Positions 16,569 through 27,209 of a stretch of DNA of 64,000 nt are shown piece after piece (within the stretch, counting starts at the first letter, position 1; every line of letters starts with the position of its first letter). The notes beneath the pieces were generated by a model. The model did no database searches. It saw nothing but the letters and a program-made list of their open reading frames with translations, and was not told the DNA's origin. The position numbers and the translations under genes are program-made. The DNA comes from Marinobacter pelagius (GTDB taxonomy: Bacteria > Pseudomonadota > Gammaproteobacteria > Pseudomonadales > Oleiphilaceae). The stretch covers positions 1 to 64,000 of the forward strand of contig NZ_QNRO01000014.1 in NCBI RefSeq assembly GCF_003315345.1, in the 5' to 3' direction.

Positions 16569-18568
16569 CAGGCGTCCAGCAGTTCGTCAGCCACTTCCAG
16601 GATATTGTCGACGGTGAAGCCGAACTCCTTGAACAGCTCGCCCGCCGGTGCGGACTCGCCGAAGGTGGTCATGCCAACCACGCGACCGTCGAGGCCAACG
16701 TACTTGTACCAGTAGTCGGCAATGCCGGCCTCGATGGCGATGCGGTTGGTCACTTCCAGCGGCAGAACCTGCTGCTTGTACTCGGCGCTCTGGGCGTCGA
16801 ACACGTCGGTGGACGGCATGGAAACCACGCGGACGGCCTTGCCCTGCTCGCGCAGTTTGGCGGCGGCGTCCTGGGCCAGGCCGAGTTCGCCACCGGTGGC
16901 GATCAGGATCAGCTCCGGCGTGCCTTCGCTGTCAGACAGGATGTAACCACCGCGGGCAACGTTGGCCAGCTGCTCGGCGGTACGGTCCTGGTGCGGCAGG
17001 CCCTGACGGGAGAAGACCATGGCGGTGGGACCGTCGTTACGCTCCAGGGCGGCTTTCCAGGCTACCGCGGATTCCACGGTGTCGGCCGGGCGCCAGGTGC
17101 TCATGTTCGGGGTGGTGCGCAGGCTGGCCAGCTGCTCGATCGGCTGGTGTGTCGGGCCGTCTTCACCCAGACCGATGGAGTCGTGGGTGAATACGAAGAT
17201 GGAACGCTGCTTCATCAGGGCCGCCATGCGTACCGCGTTGCGGCAGTATTCCATGAAGATCAGGAAGGTGGCGCCGTAGGGCACGAAACCGCCGTGCAGG
17301 GCGATGCCGTTCATGATCGCCGCCATACCGAACTCACGGACACCGTAATAGATGTAGTTGCCGGAGGCGTCCTCTTTGGTCAACCCCTTGGTGCCGCTCC
17401 AGATGGTCAGGTTTGAACCGGCCAGGTCGGCGGAGCCGCCCATCAGTTCCGGCAGCAGCGGGCCGTAGGCATTCAGGGTGTTCTGGGAGGCCTTACGGGA
17501 GGCGACGGTCTCGCCCTTGTCCTGGCATTCCTGGATGTAGGCCTGGGCCTTCTCGGCGAAATCGGCGGGCAGGTCACCGGCCATGCGGCGCTTGAATTCG
17601 GCAGCCAGTTCCGGCTCGGCCTTTGCGTAGGCCGCGAACTTCTCATCCCACGCGTTCTGGGCTTCGGCGCCCTTCTCTTTCGCGTTCCAGGCCGAGTAGA
17701 TGTCTTCCGGCACTTCGAACGGGCCGTGTTCCCAACCCAGCTGCTCGCGGGTCAGGGCGATCTCGTCGTCACCCAGCGGGGCGCCGTGACAGCTTTCCTT
17801 GCCTTGCTTGTTCGGAGAACCGAAGCCGATGATGGTCTTGCAGCAGATCAGGGTGGGCTGTTCGGTGTTGGCGCGACCGGCTTCGATGGCGGCACGGATG
17901 GCCTCGGCGTCGTGGCCGTCCACGTTCGGGATGACCTGCCAGCCATAGGATTCGAAGCGCTGCGGGGTGTTGTCGGTGAACCAGCCTTCCACTTCACCGT
18001 CGATGGAGATGCCGTTGTCGTCATAGAAGAAGATCAGCTTGCCCAAGCCCAGGGTGCCGGCCAGGGAGCAGACTTCATGGGAAATGCCTTCCATCAGGCA
18101 GCCGTCGCCCAGGAAGGCGTAGGTGTAATGATCGACGATGTCATGGCCTGGACGGTTGAACTGCGCGGCCAGGGACTTCTCGGCAATGGCAAAACCAACG
18201 GCGTTGGCGATGCCCTGACCCAGCGGGCCGGTGGTGGTCTCGATGCCCGGCGTGTAACCGTATTCCGGATGGCCCGGGGTCTTGGAGTGCAGCTGACGGA
18301 AGTTCTTCAGGTCATCAATGGAAACGTCATACCCGCTCAGGTGCAGCAGAGAGTACTGCAGCATGGAGCCATGACCGTTGGACAGCACGAAGCGGTCACG
18401 GTTGGCCCAATGCGGGTTGGCCGGGTTGTGGCTGAGGTAATCGTTCCACAGCACCTCGGCGATATCTGCCATACCCATGGGCGCACCCGGGTGGCCGGAC
18501 TTGGCTTTCTGAACCGCATCCATGCTCAGCGCGCGAATGGCGTTGGCGAGATCTTTACGAGACGGCAT
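16568..18568 (-). CDS. tkt: Transketolase
   Basis: Thiamine-diphosphate enzyme of the pentose phosphate pathway. The 666-aa protein has the full set of transketolase landmarks: [21 protein letters not shown] at the start, [12 protein letters not shown] (ThDP motif), [14 protein letters not shown], and the pyrimidine domain with [16 protein letters not shown] and [15 protein letters not shown]. First gene of tkt-epd-pgk-fba. It is divergent from sahR across a 237-bp gap. Confidence 0.97.
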   Translation of the reverse strand: MPSRKDLANAIRALSMDAVQKAKSGHPGAPMGMADIAEVLWNDYLSHNPANPHWANRDRFVLSNGHGSMLQYSLLHLSGYDVSIDDLKNFRQLHSKTPGHPEYGYTPGIETTTGPLGQGIANAVGFAIAEKSLAAQFNRPGHDIVDHYTYAFLGDGCLMEGISHEVCSLAGTLGLGKLIFFYDDNGISIDGEVEGWFTDNTPQRFESYGWQVIPNVDGHDAEAIRAAIEAGRANTEQPTLICCKTIIGFGSPNKQGKESCHGAPLGDDEIALTREQLGWEHGPFEVPEDIYSAWNAKEKGAEAQNAWDEKFAAYAKAEPELAAEFKRRMAGDLPADFAEKAQAYIQECQDKGETVASRKASQNTLNAYGPLLPELMGGSADLAGSNLTIWSGTKGLTKEDASGNYIYYGVREFGMAAIMNGIALHGGFVPYGATFLIFMEYCRNAVRMAALMKQRSIFVFTHDSIGLGEDGPTHQPIEQLASLRTTPNMSTWRPADTVESAVAWKAALERNDGPTAMVFSRQGLPHQDRTAEQLANVARGGYILSDSEGTPELILIATGGELGLAQDAAAKLREQGKAVRVVSMPSTDVFDAQSAEYKQQVLPLEVTNRIAIEAGIADYWYKYVGLDGRVVGMTTFGESAPAGELFKEFGFTVDNILEVADELLDA

Positions 18569-18743
18569 TGACGTTTCTCCAGTGTTTTGCAGGAAAAGAA
18601 TTCGTGGTGATTCAAAGGGTGATCAAAAATAAGGCGCGTATTTTCGCCGATTAGTGTGTGCCGGGGCAAATCAGCCTGCTTCCTTTTCACGATTGTTTGC
18701 CTGTGGATTCCCGAAACGGCTGATTTCACAACGTGATAAATCT

Positions 18744-18763
18744 ATATCAAAATTTTTTGATAT
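18744..18763. promoter_or_regulatory. SahR-type operator upstream of sahR
   Basis: ATATCAAAATTTTTTGATAT, a 20-bp near-perfect palindrome 42 bp before the sahR start codon. It matches the site upstream of metK at all but one position, which supports autoregulation by SahR. The rest of the 18569-18805 gap shows nothing else I can name. Confidence 0.8.
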
Positions 18764-18805
18764 GCCTATTGATTAACCAGCCGAACCGCCCTACACTTCG
18801 CAACC

Positions 18806-19807
18806 ATGACCTCATTGAATGCACATGCGAACCAACTGGCCTCGGTGGACGCCCTGGCCCCGATCTTCAAGGCCAGCGGCGACCCGCTGCGCCTGGAGAT
18901 CCTGCGTGTGCTGCGCCGGGACACCTTCGGTGTGTTGGAGCTGAGCCAGATGTTTGACATGCGCCAGTCCGGCATGAGCCATCACCTGAAAGTGATGCAC
19001 AAGGCCGGGTTGCTGGAGCCGCAGCGGGAAGGAAATGCCATTTTCTACCGCCGCCCCCTGCATCTGGACAGTGACAAGCTCACCGACCGGACCATCCGGC
19101 AAATTTTCGAGACGGTGGACCGGGTGCCCCTGGCCGAACCGCTGCAGAAGAAAATCGAGGCAGTTCGTGATCAACGGGCGGACCAGTCCCAGGCGTTCTT
19201 CTCCCGCCACGCCGAGCAGTTCCGGGAACAGCAGGAACTGATCGCAGCCTTTGATCTGTATGCCGAGCCCACCGCCGAACTGATTCGCAAGCGAGCCGGC
19301 AAGCAGGACTGGCAAACGGCCCTGGAAATCGGACCCGGCGAAGGCGCTTTTTTGCCGGTGCTGTCCGGTCTTTTCGGGCACGTGGTGGCCCTGGACAACA
19401 GCCGGGACATGCTGGCCAAGGCCACCCGCACCTGCATCGATGAAAAACTGAACAACGTGGACCTGATCGAGGGCGTAACCGATACCCTGCTGGCCCGGGG
19501 CGATTCGTTCGATCTGGTGGTGGCCAACATGGTGCTGCACCACGTACCCAGTCCGGCGGACATCTTCCTGGATGCCGCCGCGCTCATGAATAACGGCGGC
19601 TGCTTCGTAATCAGCGACCTGTGCAGCCACGACCAGGACTGGGCCAAGGAAAACTGCGGCGACCTCTGGCTCGGTTTCGAGCCGGAAGAACTGACCAGCT
19701 GGGCAGCCGATGCCGATCTGGTCGCCGGCGAGCAGCTGTTTATCGGCTTGCGCAACGGCTTCCAGGTACAGGTACGGGAATTCTGGAAAACCTCCAGACC
19801 GGCCTGA
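18806..19807 (+). CDS. sahR: SahR: ArsR-type regulator fused to a SAM-methyltransferase-like domain
   Basis: A 333-aa protein: N-terminal ArsR winged helix (FKASGDPLRLEILRVLRRDTFGVLELSQMF...SGMSHHLKVM, residues 21-64) and a C-terminal class I methyltransferase fold with SAM motif EIGPGEGAF (174-182) and VALDNSRDM. This architecture beside metK, ahcY and metF is that of SahR, which senses S-adenosylhomocysteine and represses the methionine cycle. The two ATATCAAA palindromes upstream of sahR and metK are its likely operators. Whether the methyltransferase domain is catalytic is unknown. Confidence 0.88.
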   Translation: MTSLNAHANQLASVDALAPIFKASGDPLRLEILRVLRRDTFGVLELSQMFDMRQSGMSHHLKVMHKAGLLEPQREGNAIFYRRPLHLDSDKLTDRTIRQIFETVDRVPLAEPLQKKIEAVRDQRADQSQAFFSRHAEQFREQQELIAAFDLYAEPTAELIRKRAGKQDWQTALEIGPGEGAFLPVLSGLFGHVVALDNSRDMLAKATRTCIDEKLNNVDLIEGVTDTLLARGDSFDLVVANMVLHHVPSPADIFLDAAALMNNGGCFVISDLCSHDQDWAKENCGDLWLGFEPEELTSWAADADLVAGEQLFIGLRNGFQVQVREFWKTSRPA

Positions 19808-19825
19808 AAGAACGGCCAAACAGGA

Positions 19826-19845
19826 ATATCAAAAATTTTTGATAT
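19826..19845. promoter_or_regulatory. SahR-type operator upstream of metK
   Basis: ATATCAAAAATTTTTGATAT, a perfect 20-bp palindrome 113 bp before the metK start codon and 18 bp after the sahR stop. Same site as at 18744-18763. No copy was found upstream of ahcY. Confidence 0.82.
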
Positions 19846-19958
19846 GGGTGTAGGTAGTTTTACGTATGCCCTGACAACCATCAACAACCAGGCAGCCGGC
19901 ACCGGTCATGTTTGACCCCCGGCACGAATTTGAAGCGCTCACAGAGGAGCAAACACCT

Positions 19959-21170
19959 ATGTCTGACTACAACATCTTTACCTCCGAATCGGTCTCCGAA
20001 GGCCATCCGGACAAACTGGCGGATCAGATCTCCGACGCCGTCCTGGATGCCATCCTGACCGAAGACAAGCACGCCCGCGTGGCCTGTGAAACCATGGTCA
20101 AGACCGGCGTTGCCATCATCGGCGGCGAAATCACCACCAGCGCCTGGGTTGACCTGGAAGACCTGGTTCGCGGCGTGATCAACGACATCGGTTACACCTC
20201 CTCTGACGTGGGCTACGACGGCAGCACCTGCGGCGTGATCAACATCATCGGCAAGCAGTCTGTGGACATTGCCCAGGGCGTTGACCGCCAGAAGCCGGAA
20301 GACCAGGGCGCCGGCGACCAGGGCCTGATGTTCGGCTTCGCCAGCAACGAGACCGACGTGCTCATGCCGGCCCCGATCACCTACTCCCACCGATTGGTCC
20401 AGCGCCAGGCCGAAGCCCGCAAGAGCGGCCTGCTGCCGTGGCTGCGCCCGGACGCCAAGAGCCAGGTCACCTGCCGCTACGAGAACGGCAAAGTCACCGG
20501 CATCGACGCCGTGGTCCTGTCCACCCAGCACGACCCGGACGTCAGCCAGGACGACTTGAAAGAAGCGGTGATGGAACTGATCGTCAAGCACGCCCTGCCG
20601 GCGGAACTGCTACACAAGGACACCCAGTTCCACATCAACCCGACCGGCAAGTTCGTCATCGGCGGCCCGGTGGGTGACTGTGGCCTGACCGGCCGGAAGA
20701 TCATCGTCGACACATACGGCGGCATGGCCCGCCACGGCGGCGGCGCGTTCTCCGGCAAGGACCCGTCCAAGGTCGACCGTTCCGCCGCCTACGCCGGCCG
20801 TTACGTGGCCAAAAACATCGTCGCCGCCGGTCTGGCCGACAAGTGCGAGATCCAGGTCTCCTACGCCATCGGCGTGGCTCAGCCGACCTCGATCTCCCTG
20901 AACACCTTCGGCACCGGCAAGATCAGCGACGACAGGATCATCGAACTGGTCCGCCAGAATTTCGACCTGCGTCCGTATGCCATCACCCGCATGCTGGACC
21001 TGCTGCACCCGATGTACCGGGCCACAGCAGCTTATGGTCACTTCGGCCGCGATCCGTTCGAGATGACCGCCGGCGGGGAAACCTTCACCGCGTTCCCATG
21101 GGAGAAGACCGACCGCGCCGAAGCGCTTCGGGATGCTTCCGGGGTTGAGAGTGCTGGGTCTGGCCTCTGA
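19959..21170 (+). CDS. metK: S-adenosylmethionine synthetase
   Basis: Makes SAM from methionine and ATP. The 403-aa protein opens [28 protein letters not shown] and contains the two family signatures [10 protein letters not shown] and [16 protein letters not shown]. The ATG at 19959 has AGGAG upstream; the frame opening at 19908 adds 17 unrelated residues. It is preceded by a SahR operator and followed 47 bp after its stop by a hairpin element. The C-terminal tail [10 protein letters not shown] is slightly longer than usual. Confidence 0.96.
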   Translation: MSDYNIFTSESVSEGHPDKLADQISDAVLDAILTEDKHARVACETMVKTGVAIIGGEITTSAWVDLEDLVRGVINDIGYTSSDVGYDGSTCGVINIIGKQSVDIAQGVDRQKPEDQGAGDQGLMFGFASNETDVLMPAPITYSHRLVQRQAEARKSGLLPWLRPDAKSQVTCRYENGKVTGIDAVVLSTQHDPDVSQDDLKEAVMELIVKHALPAELLHKDTQFHINPTGKFVIGGPVGDCGLTGRKIIVDTYGGMARHGGGAFSGKDPSKVDRSAAYAGRYVAKNIVAAGLADKCEIQVSYAIGVAQPTSISLNTFGTGKISDDRIIELVRQNFDLRPYAITRMLDLLHPMYRATAAYGHFGRDPFEMTAGGETFTAFPWEKTDRAEALRDASGVESAGSGL

Positions 21171-21191
21171 GCCGAGTTTAATCTGGATAGC

Positions 21192-21213
21192 CCGCCACCT
21201 TTCGGGGTGGCGG
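21192..21213 (+). terminator. Hairpin after metK
   Basis: CCGCCACC-TTTCGG-GGTGGCGG, an 8-bp perfect stem 21 bp after the metK stop codon. No U-tract follows; instead hairpin element 5 begins within a few bases. It may act with that element. Confidence 0.5.
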
Positions 21214-21217
21214 TGCT

Positions 21218-21311
21218 GAGTTATCTCCTTCGGGGACACGCTACGAGCACATCCATGTGCGCTTGTTTCGGGCCGTCCATGGCCCTCAACAGTCCCCGAA
21301 GGAGATAACTC
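21218..21311 (-). repeat. Hairpin element 5: 20-bp arms, CANGGANG pair on minus strand
   Basis: Perfect arms 21218-21237 and 21292-21311 (GAGTTATCTCCTTCGGGGAC), extendable by a few bases with one mismatch. Minus-strand CATGGACG (21281-21274) and CATGGATG (21257-21250) are 24 nt apart. It lies 47 bp after the metK stop codon but in antisense orientation. Confidence 0.92.
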
Positions 21312-21440
21312 ACCACCGCTCGAAACGTTTGGTGAATGCATATCAGAAAACAGAGATGGTCTTGATCAAGCGATCTCACGAAAAGACCTGTGTGACAAAC
21401 GCGGCGTATTAATGACCGCAAACACCCAAAGTTTGAGAGA

Positions 21441-21546
21441 GGGGGTGGGGGAAATCTTCCGTGGAATGTTGAAGGCCATGGATGGCCTGAAACAAGCGCA
21501 CATGGACGTGCTCGTAGCGGTTCCACGGAAGATTTCCCCCACCCCC
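21441..21546 (+). repeat. Hairpin element 6: 26-bp arms, CANGGANG pair on plus strand
   Basis: Perfect arms 21441-21466 and 21521-21546 (GGGGGTGGGGGAAATCTTCC...). Plus-strand CATGGATG (21477-21484, in GGCCATGGATGGCC) and CATGGACG (21501-21508) are 24 nt apart. It ends 68 bp before the ahcY start codon and is sense to metK and ahcY. Elements 5 and 6 form a back-to-back pair like elements 2 and 3. Confidence 0.93.
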
Positions 21547-21614
21547 GACACTCCCAAATTCCGAGGCCACCGGATAAAAACTCCGGGGCCAAAAAGAACT
21601 GACAGGAGAACACC

Positions 21615-23009
<1,395 letters not shown>

Positions 23010-23021
23010 GCGGAACAGATC

Positions 23022-23891
23022 ATGGAATCCCAGAAGCAATTCAAGCGCCGGTTCAGCTTCGAGTTTTTCCCGCCCAAGACGGATCAGGGCAAGGAGAAGC
23101 TGCAAACGGTGCGCAACCAGCTGGCCGAGGTGAACCCGGATTTCTTCTCGGTCACCTTCGGCGCGGGCGGTTCCACCCGGGACCGCACCATTGAAACCGT
23201 GCTCAGCCTGCACAAGCAGGGCATTTCCACGGCGCCGCACCTGTCCTGCGTGGGTGGTACCCGCGAGGAAATCGGCGAGCTGCTGGATGTGTACAAGGAA
23301 AACGGCATCAACCGGATCGTCGCCCTACGGGGCGACCTGCCCTCGGGTATGGGGGCCTCCGGCGAGCTACGTTACGCCAACGAGCTGGTGGAATTCATCC
23401 GGGAGCACAGCGGTGATCACTTCAACCTGGAAGTGGCCGCCTACCCCGAGTTCCACCCCCAGGCCCGCAACGCCGAGGAAGACCTGAAGAATTTTGCCCG
23501 CAAGGTACAGGCCGGCGCCAACAGCGCCATCACCCAGTACTTCTTCAATGCGGACAGCTACTTCTACTTCATCGAGCGGCTGGAGAAGATGGGGGTCACC
23601 ATTCCGGTGGTGCCGGGCATCATGCCCATCGTCAACTTCTCCAGCCTGGTGCGGTTCTCGGATATGTGCGGCGCGGAAATCCCCCGCTGGATCCGCAAGC
23701 AGCTGGAAGCCTACGGCGACGACAGCGACAGCATCCGCAAGTTCGGCGAAGAAGTGGTAACCGAAATGTGTGAACGCCTGCTCAAGGCCGGCGCGCCAGG
23801 TCTGCATTTCTATACCCTGAACCAGGCCGAGCCGAGCCTGAGCATCTGGAAGAACCTGGGTATCAGCGACCGCGAGAAAATCGCATTCTGA
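23022..23891 (+). CDS. metF: 5,10-Methylenetetrahydrofolate reductase
   Basis: FAD enzyme producing 5-methyltetrahydrofolate for methionine synthesis. The 289-aa protein has the N-terminal FEFFPPKTDQGKEKL motif, the FSVTFGAGGSTRDRT strand, HLSCVGGTREEI and ALRGDLPSG, and a C-terminal LHFYTLNQAEPSLSIWKNLGI. Usual bacterial length. It follows ahcY by 12 bp; three 30-bp palindromes follow its stop codon. Confidence 0.97.
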   Translation: MESQKQFKRRFSFEFFPPKTDQGKEKLQTVRNQLAEVNPDFFSVTFGAGGSTRDRTIETVLSLHKQGISTAPHLSCVGGTREEIGELLDVYKENGINRIVALRGDLPSGMGASGELRYANELVEFIREHSGDHFNLEVAAYPEFHPQARNAEEDLKNFARKVQAGANSAITQYFFNADSYFYFIERLEKMGVTIPVVPGIMPIVNFSSLVRFSDMCGAEIPRWIRKQLEAYGDDSDSIRKFGEEVVTEMCERLLKAGAPGLHFYTLNQAEPSLSIWKNLGISDREKIAF

Positions 23892-23902
23892 ATGCTGAAA
23901 AT

Positions 23903-24048
23903 GGGGTCAGAAGAAGGTTTTCTTCAGACCCCTTTGCCAGTGCCAGCGTCCGAGGTCACGCGGAGCATGGGGTCAGATGAAAGCTTTCATCTGACCCCTT
24001 TTTTTAAATGCTGAATATGGGGTCAGAAGAAGGCTTTCTTTAGACCCC
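23903..24048. repeat. 30-bp palindromes, three copies
   Basis: Copies at 23903-23932 (AA type), 23969-23998 (AT type) and 24019-24048 (AA type, one end TTTAGACCCC), spacers 36 and 20 bp. They fill the gap after metF. 24049-24215 must hold the promoter of the ABC operon but I see no strong boxes. Confidence 0.92.
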
Positions 24049-24215
24049 GTTCGTCACCCCAAGCATTTGATTTTAGGCATCCCGGTGGGTAATAGTCTAA
24101 AGTGTATGTGTTGCAATTCCATAAACGCTCCCCGGAAGCCACGATCACCAGAAGTGGTTGTTCCGGCTTGCCTTACCGGGCAAACGGGGCCTGACAAAAA
24201 GCACAAGGAGAAAGC

Positions 24216-24974
24216 ATGAGCACGAAATGGCTGAAGACTCTTGGCGCCAGCCTGGCACTGACTGTGGCGGCGGGAACAGCTAGCGCGGAAACTCTCAAAG
24301 TGGTCACCGACCCAAGCTTTGTTCCGTTCGAGATGATGGATCAGGAAACCGGTGAGATGATCGGCTTCGACATGGAAATCATCCGCGAAGTGGCCGACCG
24401 CGCCGGCTTCGAAATCGACCTGAACACCATGGACTTCAACGGCATCATCCCGGCCCTGCAGACCGGTAACGTGGATATTGCCATTGCCGGTATCACCATT
24501 ACCGAGGAACGTGAGCAGATCGTCGATTTCTCGAACCCGTACTACGATTCCGGTTTGCGCATTATGGTTCGCGAAGGCAATGACGAGGTCAAAACCTTTG
24601 AAGACCTTGAAGGCCTGAAAATCGGCACCAAGATCGGCAGTACCTCCTACGATTACCTGATGGCCAACCTGGAAGCCGATGATGGAGTTACTCCCTATCC
24701 GGGCAGCTCCGACATGTACATGGCCTTGATGTCCCGCGCCATCGACGCCGTCTTCTATGACGCGCCCAACGTTGGCTACTTCGCCCGCACCAAGGGTGAA
24801 GGCAAAGTGACTACCGTCGGCCCGCTGTATGAAGGTCAGCAGTATGGTATCGCCCTGGTCGAGGGCAGTGAGTGGGTTGACGAGGTCAACGCCGCACTGG
24901 CTTCCATGAAGGAAGACGGTACCTACAAGAGCATCTATGAGAAGTGGTTCGGCCCGATGCCTGAGGGCATGTAA
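24216..24974 (+). CDS. Polar amino acid ABC transporter, periplasmic binding protein
   Basis: A 252-aa family 3 solute-binding protein. The signal peptide ends TASA at residue 24, then ETLKVVTDPSFVPFEMMDQETGEMIGFDMEIIRE, the classic GlnH/HisJ-type ligand-binding opening. It delivers a polar amino acid, probably glutamine or a basic residue, to the permease. It is the first gene of a binding protein-permease-ATPase operon, with AAGGAG before the ATG. Substrate is inferred from family resemblance only. Confidence 0.9.
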   Translation: MSTKWLKTLGASLALTVAAGTASAETLKVVTDPSFVPFEMMDQETGEMIGFDMEIIREVADRAGFEIDLNTMDFNGIIPALQTGNVDIAIAGITITEEREQIVDFSNPYYDSGLRIMVREGNDEVKTFEDLEGLKIGTKIGSTSYDYLMANLEADDGVTPYPGSSDMYMALMSRAIDAVFYDAPNVGYFARTKGEGKVTTVGPLYEGQQYGIALVEGSEWVDEVNAALASMKEDGTYKSIYEKWFGPMPEGM

Positions 24975-25064
24975 GGGCTGAAGGATCATCCGATCCGATT
25001 CCCCGCGCCGGGGCCCCTGTGCCCCGGCTGTTCCTGACTCCAACTTCCTGCGGAGACACTAACC

Positions 25065-25736
25065 GTGGAATTCCAGTTTCAGTTCGATTGGCAAGCAGCC
25101 ATCGACTCTATCCCCTTTCTGCTCAAAGGGATCCCCTACACCCTGTTGATCTCGTTTGGCGGCCTGCTTATCGGTTTCGTACTGGGCATTATTTTTGGAC
25201 TGCTCAGCATCAACAAGCATTGGTTCCTGCGCTGGCCCGCAACGGCTTATATCGAGATTTTCCGGGGTACCCCCATCCTGGTGCAGGTGCTGTTCATCTT
25301 CTACGGCCTGCCTGACCTCATTGGCTCGCCGATCAACCCTCTGACCGCGGGTATTGCCGCGATTGCCCTGAACTCGGGCGCCTACATCTCAGAGGTTGTT
25401 CGGGGTGGCGTACAGTCCATCGCCAAGGGCCAGACCGAAGCCGGCCTTTCCCTGGGTCTGTCCCGTACCCAGACCTTCTGGTCCATCATCTGGCCCCAGG
25501 CCTTCCGTCGCATGATTCCGCCCCTGGGCAATCAGGCAATCGTCAGTATCAAGGACACCTCCCTGTTCTCCGTTATCGGTGTCGGTGAACTGGTCCGTCA
25601 GGGTCAGATCTACATCGCCAACACCTTTACCGCGTTCGAGGTTTATTTCGTGGTGGCCATCCTTTACCTGGCGATCACCCTGTCCCTGTCATTGATCCTC
25701 CGCCTGGTAGAGCGGCGCGGACTGGCATCTGTCTGA
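25065..25736 (+). CDS. Polar amino acid ABC transporter permease
   Basis: A 223-aa inner-membrane protein of the HisMQ/GlnP type with about five membrane segments and the EAA loop ([31 protein letters not shown]) that contacts the ATPase. The start is GTG at 25065, with CGGAG eleven bases upstream. It lies 90 bp after the binding-protein gene and 13 bp before the ATPase gene. No second permease gene is present, so it probably acts as a homodimer. Confidence 0.92.
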   Translation: MEFQFQFDWQAAIDSIPFLLKGIPYTLLISFGGLLIGFVLGIIFGLLSINKHWFLRWPATAYIEIFRGTPILVQVLFIFYGLPDLIGSPINPLTAGIAAIALNSGAYISEVVRGGVQSIAKGQTEAGLSLGLSRTQTFWSIIWPQAFRRMIPPLGNQAIVSIKDTSLFSVIGVGELVRQGQIYIANTFTAFEVYFVVAILYLAITLSLSLILRLVERRGLASV

Positions 25737-25749
25737 AGGAAAGGTACCC

Positions 25750-26496
25750 ATGACTCATATCGTAGAAATGAAGGGCATGAACAAGTACTTCGGCAAGCTG
25801 CATGTCCTCAAGAACATTGACCTCACGGTCGAGCAGGGTGAAGTGGTGGTGATCATCGGCGCCAGTGGCTCCGGTAAGTCCACCCTGATCCGCTGCGTGA
25901 ACGGCCTGGAAGAATTCGAATCCGGCAAGCTGGTGGTGGACGGCCAGGCCCTCGCCCCCAAAGGCGGCAACCAGAAAGCCCTGGCCGAGATCCGCAAGGA
26001 AGTGGGCATGGTGTTCCAGCAGTTCAACCTGTTCCCACACTTGACGGTGAAGAAGAACGTCATGCTGGCGCCCATGAAGGTGAAGAACGCCTCACAGGTG
26101 GTGGCCAACGGCACCGCCGAGCGGCTGCTGAACCGTGTCGGTATCGGCGACCAGGCCGACAAGTACCCGAGCCACCTCTCCGGTGGTCAGCAGCAGCGGG
26201 TGGCCATCGCCCGCGCCCTGGCCATGGAACCGCGCCTGATGCTGTTCGATGAGCCAACCTCGGCACTGGACCCGGAGATGATCGGCGAAGTGCTGGACGT
26301 CATGCGCGAACTGGCCAAGGAAGGGATGACCATGATGGTCGTGACCCACGAAATGGGCTTCGCCCGTGAAGTGGCGGACCGGGTCATCTACATCCACGAA
26401 GGCCAGATCGTGGAACAGGGCAAGCCGGACGACGTGTTCGACAACCCGCAGAATGAACGCACCCAGGCGTTCCTCTCACGGGTACTCGCTCACTAA
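25750..26496 (+). CDS. Polar amino acid ABC transporter ATPase
   Basis: A 248-aa ABC ATPase with Walker [10 protein letters not shown] (about residues 37-45), the Q-loop [11 protein letters not shown], signature [15 protein letters not shown] and Walker [15 protein letters not shown] followed by the switch His in VVTHEMGFA. It is typical of GlnQ/HisP proteins. It is the last gene of the operon and is followed by a strong terminator at 26509-26532. Confidence 0.94.
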   Translation: MTHIVEMKGMNKYFGKLHVLKNIDLTVEQGEVVVIIGASGSGKSTLIRCVNGLEEFESGKLVVDGQALAPKGGNQKALAEIRKEVGMVFQQFNLFPHLTVKKNVMLAPMKVKNASQVVANGTAERLLNRVGIGDQADKYPSHLSGGQQQRVAIARALAMEPRLMLFDEPTSALDPEMIGEVLDVMRELAKEGMTMMVVTHEMGFAREVADRVIYIHEGQIVEQGKPDDVFDNPQNERTQAFLSRVLAH

Positions 26497-26508
26497 GCCG
26501 CCCAGCCC

Positions 26509-26532
26509 AAAGCCCCCGTTCCGGGGGCTTTT
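26509..26532. terminator. Intrinsic terminator after the ABC operon
   Basis: AAAGCCCCCGTTCCGGGGGCTTTT: A-tract, GC stem and T-tract, so it can work for the ABC operon (plus) and for the convergent DUF2505 gene (minus, stop at 26551). Confidence 0.88.
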
Positions 26533-26550
26533 CTGTTTCTGCGGCCCGGG

Positions 26551-27039
26551 CTATAGCAACTTGCGGGTCGCCTGATACTCATTTTCGATCTTGGCGTGGC
26601 AATCGTCCGCCAGGAACCTCGCCACCTTCTTGCCCAGAAGCGGCACATCGCAACGCACACTCAGCAAGACATGATTGGTACACTGCTGCTCGGAGGCCAG
26701 CAAACGCATCATGCCCTTGATCTTCGCCGGCACATTTTCGATGTGCACCCGAAACTCGCAATGCCACTCCTCGTCACTCTTGCGGAACCAGTGCTCCTCC
26801 TGACGTACCCGGTTCCATTCACGATGGAAGCTCGCGAGGATTCCAGGCACCTCCAGTGAGCTGGTGACTTCCCGCTCGATCACCAGCTTGGCCGACAGCT
26901 CGTCCCTGACCAACTCGGGCACACACACGTTGCGTGACCCAAGCCGGGCGTTCTTCTCAAGAATATGATCCTTGCTGAAGAAGGCACCGAGCACCTGCTC
27001 CAGACTCGCCTCATAGGGGTGTTCCAGTTCAATTTGCAT
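26551..27039 (-). CDS. DUF2505 family protein (START/SRPBCC-like)
   Basis: A 162-aa soluble protein (MQIELEHPYEASLEQVLGAFFSKDHI) with the alternating helix/strand pattern of DUF2505, a family related to the SRPBCC/START ligand-binding fold. No catalytic residues can be named. It is divergent from bioA and shares with it the intergenic region that carries a BirA-like operator. Function unknown. Confidence 0.8.
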   Translation of the reverse strand: MQIELEHPYEASLEQVLGAFFSKDHILEKNARLGSRNVCVPELVRDELSAKLVIEREVTSSLEVPGILASFHREWNRVRQEEHWFRKSDEEWHCEFRVHIENVPAKIKGMMRLLASEQQCTNHVLLSVRCDVPLLGKKVARFLADDCHAKIENEYQATRKLL

Positions 27040-27137
27040 GGGTGGTCTCCGTATGATGTCAGCCAGATTCTGCGGGGAATGACCACCACCGGCATTGGCC
27101 GGCAGGTCAGCCGACCGGGGCGCGCTAGCCAGACTCC

Positions 27138-27171
27138 GCTGTTAACTGTAATATCCGCAAAGGTTAACAGC
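27138..27171. promoter_or_regulatory. BirA-like operator between DUF2505 and bioA
   Basis: GCTGTTAAC and GTTAACAGC, perfect 9-bp inverted arms separated by 16 bp, 39 bp before the bioA start codon. Biotin repressor (BirA) sites have the form TTGTnAAC-N14-16-GTTnACAA, so spacing and half-site agree well. Binding by BirA is inferred. Confidence 0.72.
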
Positions 27172-27209
27172 GCCCATTCAAAACCAGACAACGTGACCGG
27201 AGACTCACC

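Noticed and set aside
21171..21614. SAH riboswitch upstream of ahcY
   Set aside because: The gap is occupied by two hairpin elements that also occur at unrelated genes; I could not find the conserved SAH-riboswitch core.
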